Source of the DNA: CAJCBL01 sp035298965
GTDB lineage: Bacteria > Verrucomicrobiota > Verrucomicrobiia > Opitutales > Opitutaceae
Reading direction: 5' to 3'
Assembly (NCBI GenBank): GCA_035298965.1
Contig: DATGXO010000070.1
Coordinates: 47,510 to 111,509, forward strand
DNA: 64,000 nucleotides
Shown here: piece by piece, positions 35,245 through 42,105 of the stretch
Layout: the number at the start of each line of letters is the position of its first letter
Numbering within the stretch: position 1 is the first letter of the stretch
Notes under the pieces: model-generated
What the model was told of the DNA's origin: nothing
Database searches by the model: none
The model's input: the letters and a program-made list of their open reading frames with translations, nothing else
Position numbers and translations under genes: made by a program

Positions 35245-37419
35245 TCAGGCGGCGTTCAGCAGCGACGCCGGGTCGAGAATGAGGGCGATGTTGCCGTCGC
35301 CAAGGATCGCGCCGCCGGCCACTCCGGGCAGCCCCTGCATCAGCGCGCCGAGACTCTTGATGACGACCTCCTGCTTGCTGACCATCTCGTCGACGAGCAG
35401 GCCGCTCGTACGGCCCGAAAATTCCACTACGACGACGATGCCGTCGGCCGGATTGTGGGCCTTCGGCTCGATCGCGAATTTTTCGTGCAGCCGGTGGAGC
35501 GGGATGATCTTGCCGCGCAGATCGAGCACCTCGCCGCGCCCCTGCACGGTGGAGATCGTCTCCGCCGCCGGCCGGTATGCCATCTTGACGGAGGTCGTCG
35601 GCAGAATGAAACGGTCCTCGCCCACCTTCACGATCAGGCCGTCGATAATCGCCATCGTGAGCGGCAGGATGATCCGGAAACGCGAGCCCTTGCCGATCTC
35701 GGAATCGATCTCGATCTTGCCGCGGAGCTTCTCGATGTTGCGCCGCACGACATCCATGCCGACGCCGCGTCCCGAGATGGAGGTGACCTTCTCGGCGGTG
35801 GAAAATCCCGGGAGGAAGATGAGGTTCAGGGTTTCCTCGCGCGACAGGTTCTGCCCTTCCGCCACGAGGCCCTGTTTCAGGGCCTTCGCGAAGACCTTCG
35901 CCGGGTCGATGCCGCGGCCGTCGTCGGAGATCTCGAGCACGATGTTGCTGCCCTGGTGGTAGGCCTTCAGCTGGACCTTGCCGGCTTCGGTCTTGCCGAG
36001 GCGGAGACGCTCCGCGGCCGACTCGAGACCGTGGTCGAGGGAGTTGCGGACCATGTGGACGAGCGGGTCGTTTATCTCCTCGACGACCGTACGGTCGAGT
36101 TCGGTGTCCTCGCCTTCGACGGTGAATGAGACCTTCTTGCCGCAGTCGCGCGCCAGATCGCGGGCGAGGCGCTCCATCTTCTGGAACGTCGCTTTCACCG
36201 GAATCATGCGCAGCGCCATCGAGGTGTGCTGCAGTTCCTTCGTGATGCGGGAAACTTGCGCGAGGTTGCGCTGGAGCGCGGTGTTGTTGTCGATCAGGTG
36301 ACGCGCGCTCTCCTGCAGCTGGCTCTGCACGATCACAAGTTCACCCACGACATCCATCAACGAATCGAGCTTCTCGGTGTTGACGCGGATCGTCGACGGG
36401 CCGTTCGACTTCTTCGCGCCCGCCGCTGGCGCGGCGGCCGCCTGTTGCAGCGCGGTCTGGTTCGGTACGGCAGGCGCAGCCGCTACGGCCGTGGGCTCGG
36501 GCGGCGGCACCTCGGTGAGCACGGAGGCGACGGTGGCCTCCTCGGCCGCCACCGGAGTCGGAGCCGGAGCGACAAATGCCTCGGCCGGCGCAGGCGCGAC
36601 CTTCGCATTGCCGCCGGCAGCGAGGGTCTTCACCGCGATAATAAGATGGCCGACCGGCACGATCTCCGTCGGTAGCACGCCCTTCTCGAGCGCGATGGTG
36701 ATCTGGCCCACGAGCGCCTGCAGCGCATCGCGCGCTCTGAGCATCTCGGTGATGATGGTCGAGGTCAGCGCGAGCTTGTTGTTGCGCACCAGGTCGAGCA
36801 GCGACTCCACCTCGTGGGTGAGCGTGTGCATCGGCGTGAGTTGCAGGAAACCCGATACGCCTTTGATCGTGTGGAACGACCGGAAGATGGAGCTGATCGC
36901 CTCGGCATCGGTCGGGTTCTGCTCGAGCTGGAGGAGCGCGGCTTCGATCTGCGAAAGATGGTCGACCGCCTCGGCGTGGAACTCCGCGAGCAGTTCGCGG
37001 TTCTCCTCCAGCTTCATGTCCATGAGCTGGTCGGGCGGAGCGCTGAACGCCGGCCGTGCCGCCACGGGCGCCGCGGCGCCGGTCGAACCGCCGGACTTGA
37101 GTTCCTTGAACTGCACGGGCTTACCGGCGCGCAATGCGTCGAGCACGCGCGGGTAGTGCTCGGCGAAGTGCTGCAGATGCGCAAGCGAGTCGGCGTCGAA
37201 GGGCTGAGCCGCATCGAGTCGTTTCTCGAGCAGTTCGCGCAGCGTCTGCGCGGGAAACAGCGCGTCGTGGTGATCGGCGAGCAGATCGCAGAGCTGCCCC
37301 AGCAGGCTGTACGCGGGGATGAGTCCGTCGTCGCGCCCCGGCTGCGCGAGGATCGCCTCGGCGGCGATACGGTTTGTGATGTCCTCTACCTGTTGCAGGA
37401 GAACGGGGGCGATGCTCAT
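35245..37419 (-). CDS. cheA: CheA-family histidine kinase with N-terminal extension
   Basis: A 724-residue kinase. An unrecognised helical region of about 130 residues precedes the Hpt domain, where phospho-His183 lies in IFRSFHTIKGVSGFLQL. A Pro/Ala-rich linker (about 285-345) replaces the CheY-binding P2 domain. Dimerisation is by the P3 helices (VNTEKLDSLMDVVGELVIVQ). The ATPase domain has MVRNSLDHGLESAAERL, ISDDGRGIDPAKV and SGRGVGMDVVRRN, and a CheW-like domain ends the protein. All kinase residues appear intact. It heads cheA-HDOD-receiver; no receptor or cheW genes are near. The ATG at 37419 starts the conserved helical region. Confidence 0.93.
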   Translation of the reverse strand: MSIAPVLLQQVEDITNRIAAEAILAQPGRDDGLIPAYSLLGQLCDLLADHHDALFPAQTLRELLEKRLDAAQPFDADSLAHLQHFAEHYPRVLDALRAGKPVQFKELKSGGSTGAAAPVAARPAFSAPPDQLMDMKLEENRELLAEFHAEAVDHLSQIEAALLQLEQNPTDAEAISSIFRSFHTIKGVSGFLQLTPMHTLTHEVESLLDLVRNNKLALTSTIITEMLRARDALQALVGQITIALEKGVLPTEIVPVGHLIIAVKTLAAGGNAKVAPAPAEAFVAPAPTPVAAEEATVASVLTEVPPPEPTAVAAAPAVPNQTALQQAAAAPAAGAKKSNGPSTIRVNTEKLDSLMDVVGELVIVQSQLQESARHLIDNNTALQRNLAQVSRITKELQHTSMALRMIPVKATFQKMERLARDLARDCGKKVSFTVEGEDTELDRTVVEEINDPLVHMVRNSLDHGLESAAERLRLGKTEAGKVQLKAYHQGSNIVLEISDDGRGIDPAKVFAKALKQGLVAEGQNLSREETLNLIFLPGFSTAEKVTSISGRGVGMDVVRRNIEKLRGKIEIDSEIGKGSRFRIILPLTMAIIDGLIVKVGEDRFILPTTSVKMAYRPAAETISTVQGRGEVLDLRGKIIPLHRLHEKFAIEPKAHNPADGIVVVVEFSGRTSGLLVDEMVSKQEVVIKSLGALMQGLPGVAGGAILGDGNIALILDPASLLNAA

Positions 37420-37532
37420 GGGTGCATTCGGGTGTTGCGGCTGGAATCGGTTCGTTCCCGCCAAACTTTACCTCTGAATGCCACGGTTTTGCGCAGCTCC
37501 CGGCGCAGGATCGTGCAGCGCTGGCGGCTCGA

Positions 37533-37557
37533 CGCGCCGGTCCGGCAGACCGGCGCG
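37533..37557. repeat. Perfect hairpin in the cheA upstream region
   Basis: CGCGCCGGTC (37533-37542), loop CGGCA, GACCGGCGCG (37548-37557). The 10-bp stem is followed on the plus strand only by GTTTCC. It lies in the 293-base divergent region between cheA and the next gene, where nothing else was recognised. Confidence 0.6.
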
Positions 37558-37712
37558 TTTCCGCTGATCTGGCCGATGAGCTCGGACCGGTCCACGGTCG
37601 GCCGCTGGCACACGGTCGGGACGGAAATCCAATTGCCAGTCACCGCCCGCACCCTACGGTTGCGTCCCGTGCTGCATGGCGGGGGAAGCCCCCATCCCGC
37701 CGTTTTCGCGCC

Positions 37713-38138
37713 ATGTCTTTCCTGTCTCAGCCGAGCGTTGTTCCCCGCCTGGTTTTCCTCTGGGCGATGGCTGTTCTGCCGGTCCCTCACGCTCTCGCCG
37801 AAACGGGCTCGGGCGCCCCACCCTTTGCCCAGCTCCTGCCCGGGGAAGAGACCGCGATTCCCATCCCGCCCCACGTCACCCCCGCCGACGTGGACCGTGT
37901 CCTCGCCTTTGTCGCGCGCCACCGCAAATGGTCGATCGATTCGCGCGCTCCGGGTCGGATCGAGCTGTCTCTCCTCCACCGCGGACTCGATGCGCACCTC
38001 GTGCTGACCTACGACGCGCAGCAGCTCACCGTGCGCTCTCGCACCTCCACTTTGGACGGCCGTCCCGTGGTTCCGACCCGGTGGATCACCGCGTTCGTGA
38101 AGGATGTGCGGTACGAGTTCGCCGCCAAGAATCCCTGA
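37713..38138 (+). CDS. Small exported protein of unknown function
   Basis: A 141-residue protein with a signal peptide (LVFLWAMAVLPVPHALAE). The mature part is mixed alpha/beta (HVTPADVDRVLAFVARHRKW, LVLTYDAQQLTVRSRT) with no family I recognise. It would be soluble in the periplasm after cleavage. It precedes two lipoprotein genes in the same direction, 24 bases before the first, and may share their transcript. The frame upstream of the ATG at 37713 is low-complexity and unlikely to be translated. Confidence 0.7.
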   Translation: MSFLSQPSVVPRLVFLWAMAVLPVPHALAETGSGAPPFAQLLPGEETAIPIPPHVTPADVDRVLAFVARHRKWSIDSRAPGRIELSLLHRGLDAHLVLTYDAQQLTVRSRTSTLDGRPVVPTRWITAFVKDVRYEFAAKNP

Positions 38139-38162
38139 ATCCGATTTCTCACCCGTAATCCC

Positions 38163-38636
38163 ATGAATCCGAAAAAACTGTTCGCTCTCCTCCTGGCCGC
38201 CCTCGCGCTCCTCGCCTTCGCCGGTTGCGCCTCGTCGCAACAGAAAGGCACCGTCATGCCCGGCGCCGATATCGGCGCGCTCAAGACCTTCTACGTTGTC
38301 CACATCCCCGCCGACGGACGCGAGATCAACAAACTCATCGCCGCCGACCTCGTCGCGCGTGGCTATCAGGCGACAACCGGCGAGGCCGTGAACACGCCGG
38401 CCGCTGTCGACGCCGTCGTCACCTATCAGGACAAGTGGATGTGGGACATGTCGATGTACCTGCTGCAGCTCGATATCCAGCTGCGGAACCCGAAGACGGA
38501 AGTTCCCCTCGCCACCGGACAATCGCTGCGCACCTCCCTCGCGCGCAGGTCGCCGAAGGAGATGGTGACCGAGGTCCTCGACCAGGTTTACCAGAAAGCC
38601 GGGATCACCACCGCTCCAGCGATGGGGACGCACTGA
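38163..38636 (+). CDS. Putative outer-membrane lipoprotein (DUF4136-like)
   Basis: A 157-residue lipoprotein with lipobox FAGC at residues 19-22. The body (LKTFYVVHIPADGREINKLI, LVARGYQATTGEAVN, DAVVTYQDKWMWDMSMYLLQ) has the small alpha/beta look of DUF4136 and related envelope lipoproteins, but the match is only general. Neighbouring genes are also exported proteins. Role unknown. Confidence 0.72.
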   Translation: MNPKKLFALLLAALALLAFAGCASSQQKGTVMPGADIGALKTFYVVHIPADGREINKLIAADLVARGYQATTGEAVNTPAAVDAVVTYQDKWMWDMSMYLLQLDIQLRNPKTEVPLATGQSLRTSLARRSPKEMVTEVLDQVYQKAGITTAPAMGTH

Positions 38637-38660
38637 TTCCACCACCGGCTCCATCCCACC

Positions 38661-39209
38661 ATGAAGAACACTCTGTCTCTCCGCATCGGCCTCCTCGGGC
38701 TCCTCCTCTCCCTCGCCGGTTGCGCGTCCCCCACCAAGCCGGCCGCGATGAAGGTCGACCAACTCAATCTCACCAACCGCTTCGACAAGACCGTCGCGGT
38801 CCAGACCAACGGCGGCCAGCCGACGGACCCGATGTGGACCTCCAAAGTCTCCGACGCCGATCTCGCGCAGGCGATCACCGAGAGTCTTCGCGCCAACGGC
38901 CTCTTCAGCGCCGTGGTCAGCCTCAACGAGAGCGACTACGTGTTGAACGCCACCATCGTGAACATCGACCAACCGATGATGGGTTTCACGATGTCGGTCG
39001 GCGTGGAAATCGTCTGGTCGCTCGCCCCGAAGGGCCAGACCAAGCCCGTATGGGAGCACTCCGTGAGCTCCCGCGCGCAGAAAACCACCGGTGACGCATT
39101 CGTCGGCGTGACCCGCCTGCGACTGGCCACCGAGGCCGCGACGCAGGAAAACATCCGCAAGGCGCTCACACTGCTCTCCCAACAACAACTCCCGACCTCG
39201 TCACCGTAA
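38661..39209 (+). CDS. Putative lipoprotein of unknown function
   Basis: A 182-residue lipoprotein with lipobox LAGC near residue 21. The mature region (DADLAQAITESLRANGLFSA, YVLNATIVNIDQPMMGFTMS, IVWSLAPKGQTKPVWEHSV) looks like a small alpha/beta domain of the kind in LpoB-like or DUF4410 lipoproteins. I cannot name a family. It is the last gene of a three-gene exported-protein run; a terminator lies 25 bases after it. Confidence 0.72.
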   Translation: MKNTLSLRIGLLGLLLSLAGCASPTKPAAMKVDQLNLTNRFDKTVAVQTNGGQPTDPMWTSKVSDADLAQAITESLRANGLFSAVVSLNESDYVLNATIVNIDQPMMGFTMSVGVEIVWSLAPKGQTKPVWEHSVSSRAQKTTGDAFVGVTRLRLATEAATQENIRKALTLLSQQQLPTSSP

Positions 39210-39233
39210 CGGGAACCGCTCACCTCCCTCCGA

Positions 39234-39263
39234 CGGACTTGGTGCAACCAAGTCCGTTTTTTT
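39234..39263 (+). terminator. Rho-independent terminator
   Basis: CGGACTTGG (39234-39242), loop TGCAA, CCAAGTCCG (39248-39256), then seven T residues. It ends the lipoprotein run and faces the opposing LuxR-type regulator. Confidence 0.95.
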
Positions 39264-39311
39264 GCGCCCGCACAACGCACCCCGCAGCGCTGCACACTGC
39301 GCCCGGTTTCG

Positions 39312-39968
39312 CTAGGCCTCGACCCTACCGGAAGCGATGGCGTAGCGCGTGAGGCCGGCGGTCTCGTGGATATCGAGCTTGGTCATCAACCGCTGACGGT
39401 GCTTCTCGACCGTCTTGATCGAAATCCCCAAGCGCGCCGCGATCTGCTTGTTCGCAGCACCCTCGGCCACGAGCTGCAGCACCTCCTCCTCGCGCGAAGT
39501 CAGCACATTGCCCGAGCCGTCGGCGACGTTGCTGACATCGCGCAGATTCCGACCACCGCGGAGCAGCCGGCGCACGATGCCCGGACTGAAAAACGCCCGG
39601 CCGGCTGCCACCTCCCGGATCGCCCGCACCAGAAGCGCACCGGTGCTGTGTTTCGCCACAAAACCCAGGGCGCCGACCGCGACCAACCGACGCACATACT
39701 CGTCGTCGCTGTAGGCGGAAAGCGCGACCACACGGGCCCCGGGATCGCGCGCGATGATCCGTCGGGTGGCCTCGCAGCCGTTCAGCTCCGGCATCGCGAC
39801 ATCCATCACGACTACGTCGGGCTTCAGTTTCGCAGCCAGCGCCACCGCCTCCGTACCAGTCCGAGCCTGCCCCACCACCAGAAACTCGCCAGCCGATTGC
39901 AGCAACGCGCTCAGCCCCTCGCGGACCAGCAGGTGATCTTCCGCCAGCAAGATCGTGATGCGTCTCAT
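39312..39968 (-). CDS. NarL/FixJ-family response regulator (partner of the upstream kinase)
   Basis: A 218-residue regulator. Receiver: ILLAEDHLLVREGLSALLQ, phospho-Asp in DVVVMDVAMPELNGCEA, Lys in FVAKHSTGALLVRAIRE. LuxR-type HTH: LTSREEEVLQLVAEGAANKQ then IAARLGISIKTVEKH. The ATG at 39968 overlaps the kinase stop by 4 bases, so the two are a coupled two-component pair. Target genes are not evident. Confidence 0.95.
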   Translation of the reverse strand: MRRITILLAEDHLLVREGLSALLQSAGEFLVVGQARTGTEAVALAAKLKPDVVVMDVAMPELNGCEATRRIIARDPGARVVALSAYSDDEYVRRLVAVGALGFVAKHSTGALLVRAIREVAAGRAFFSPGIVRRLLRGGRNLRDVSNVADGSGNVLTSREEEVLQLVAEGAANKQIAARLGISIKTVEKHRQRLMTKLDIHETAGLTRYAIASGRVEA

Positions 39969-41095
39969 GCCGAGGTCGCGCGCGGGCGCTTCGTGTATGG
40001 GACCGTTGCCGTGACGATCGTCCCCTTCCCCGAGGTCGAAACGATTGCGAGTGAGCCGCCGACCATCTCCATCCGCTCCCGCATGCCCACCAGGCCGAGG
40101 CGACTTCGGGCCGACGAACGCAACGCGCGCTCCACGTCGAAGGCACAGCCGTCGTCGCGGATCTCGAGCGTGATCCTGCCGCGGCGCTTCGTGAGCTGCA
40201 CCGCCACCCGCTGCGCGCTCGCGTGCCGGGTGACGTTGGTGAGCGCCTCCTGCGCCACGCGGAAAAGTGCAGTTCGTTTCGCGCCATCGAGCACCTCGAC
40301 ACCCGGCTCCGCTGCGAAACAAACCTGCAACGTGCCCGCCGCCGAGATACTGCGCACCAGCGATCGCAGCGCCGGCACGAGACCGAGATCGTCGAGCACA
40401 GCCGGCCGCAACTCGCGGGCGAAGCGATGCACCGCCGTGACCGACTTTTCCAGAAACCGTTGCGCACGGGCGATGCGCTGGCGGAGTTTCCGGTCCTCGG
40501 CGCTCGAGGCCTGCTTGAGGATCGCCAACTGGACGTTGATCCCCGTGAGAATCTGCGCGATCTCGTCGTGCAGTTCGCGGCTGATTCGTTTCCGCTCCTC
40601 CTCCTGCACGGAGAGCACGCGACGGGTCATGCGCCGGAGCTGTTCCTGGCTCACGCGCGAGCGGGCGAGCAGCTGGCGCTGCAGCAGAACCGCCCGGGCG
40701 AGGTCCGCGTGGGCGCGGCCGGTCCTCGTCTTCTCCCGCCGCAATCCCACCTCGGCGTCCGCCAGCTTCCCGGTCGCCCGCTGCAACGAGGTCGCCAGAT
40801 CCCCCTCACGCCCCGCCCTCCCGCGGAGCGCCTGGTAGGCGGCTTCGAGCGGACGGAGCACGCTCGAGAGAAAGGGCTCGGAGCGGCGCGACGCCGCATT
40901 CGGGCCGGCCGATTTCGGCCGCAGTCGTTCGAGCGCCCGCGAGTGCGCCCGCGCGATGCTGCCGGCGTCGACCCCTTCGGCAAGCGCCGCACGGCCCAAT
41001 GCTCGACCGCCCGAAGCACCGCCACGGGTGCGCCCGACATGGCGTTGGAGAGCCACGAAATACCGCTCGTCGAACTGGTCGGCTTTCTTGCTCAT
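39965..41095 (-). CDS. HisKA_3 (NarX-type) sensor histidine kinase, RsbU_N-like sensor
   Basis: A 376-residue soluble kinase. Residues 1-70 resemble the RsbU N-terminal domain (YFVALQRHVGRTRGG, ALGRAALAEGVDAGSIARAH), normally a docking site for a stressosome-type switch protein. A coiled-coil region follows, then the dimerisation box ERKRISRELHDEIAQILTG with phospho-His near 176. The ATPase domain has EALTNVTRHASAQRV, IRDDGCAF and LGLVGMRERMEMVGG. No membrane helices, so it senses a cytoplasmic signal or partner. The ATG at 41095 gives the RsbU_N start; the longer frame to 41338 is not conserved. Confidence 0.9.
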   Translation of the reverse strand: MSKKADQFDERYFVALQRHVGRTRGGASGGRALGRAALAEGVDAGSIARAHSRALERLRPKSAGPNAASRRSEPFLSSVLRPLEAAYQALRGRAGREGDLATSLQRATGKLADAEVGLRREKTRTGRAHADLARAVLLQRQLLARSRVSQEQLRRMTRRVLSVQEEERKRISRELHDEIAQILTGINVQLAILKQASSAEDRKLRQRIARAQRFLEKSVTAVHRFARELRPAVLDDLGLVPALRSLVRSISAAGTLQVCFAAEPGVEVLDGAKRTALFRVAQEALTNVTRHASAQRVAVQLTKRRGRITLEIRDDGCAFDVERALRSSARSRLGLVGMRERMEMVGGSLAIVSTSGKGTIVTATVPYTKRPRATSA

Positions 41096-41309
41096 CGAGT
41101 CTTCGTCCGGGTTTGCACGCGGCCATCGCAAACGGTCGTTGCGTGCCGCCAAGGAAAGCAGCGTAGCACGAACCATGATAGAAGCGAGGCACGATCCCAC
41201 GCGCCTCACTGCGGCCCGAGCACCACGCGGGCGCACACGGACCGGGAGGGCATGCAGCGCCGAAACATTCTCCCCGCCGCGCACGCATTGCCGGCGGCGA
41301 TCCCGACCT

Positions 41310-41939
41310 TCAGTGAACCCCTGCGAGTCCGTCGCCACTTGCAGGGAAGCTCAGCGAGCCGCGCCCGGCGCCCGGATCGGTCAGCGATGCGGTGCGATCT
41401 GACGAGTCGCCCCGGCCATCGGGCTCGGCGTGGTCCGAAACGCGGACCGCCTTCGTCGCGACCATGGCGCGGACCAGTAGCAGGAGATCCTCGCCGCGAT
41501 ACGGTTTCTCCAGAACCGCCAACGGGTGGAACTCGCGAGGCGCGTCGCCGGTGTCCCACGGCACCGCCCCGGACACGAGGATCGCGGCCAAGTCCTGACG
41601 TGCCGCGCGGATCCGTTGCAGCAACTCGATCCCTGTGAGCCGCGGCATGGCGTTGTCCGTGATCAAGAGGTCGTAGTTCGTGCGTTGCAGGGCGTCCCAG
41701 CCCTCTTCCCCATCGCTGGCGAAGTCGACGCGATAGCCGGCTGCGCGAAGGGCCAGGGCCGCGGATTCGCGAGCCAGAGGCTCGTCATCGACGACGAGCA
41801 GACGGATGGCGGGGCGGCAGGCGTTTGCATCAGCGCAAAGCTGTTGCGCAATCGCGGCGGACTCCGCCAACCCTACAGCAGATGCCAACGCTTCTCTGGC
41901 AGGGGAAAACAAACGGGTTGGGCGAAGGAGCGTGTCCAT
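41310..41939 (-). CDS. Receiver-domain protein
   Basis: A 209-residue protein with a receiver domain between residues 45 and 165 (LLVVDDEPLARESAALAL, phospho-Asp in DLLITDNAMPRLTGIELL, Ser in AILVSGAVPWDTG, Lys in AVLEKPYRGEDLLLLV). The N-terminal 43 residues and a polar C-terminal tail match nothing I know. It lies 214 bases upstream of the RsbU_N-type kinase on the same strand and may belong to the same signalling set. No output domain is visible. Confidence 0.85.
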   Translation of the reverse strand: MDTLLRPTRLFSPAREALASAVGLAESAAIAQQLCADANACRPAIRLLVVDDEPLARESAALALRAAGYRVDFASDGEEGWDALQRTNYDLLITDNAMPRLTGIELLQRIRAARQDLAAILVSGAVPWDTGDAPREFHPLAVLEKPYRGEDLLLLVRAMVATKAVRVSDHAEPDGRGDSSDRTASLTDPGAGRGSLSFPASGDGLAGVH

Positions 41940-42105
41940 GGTGCCTTTGCGGTTCGTTTGGTGTCAGCCTGTTCGTTCGGACAACCCTATCCCACCATCG
42001 ACGGAGAATAAATGGGGTGATGACCCACCGGAGCGTTTCCGCCCGGACTCCGGTCATCCGCGCCTCCGTTCGGCAGAGACGCTTCGGCCCTGCGGCTCGA
42101 CAGTC

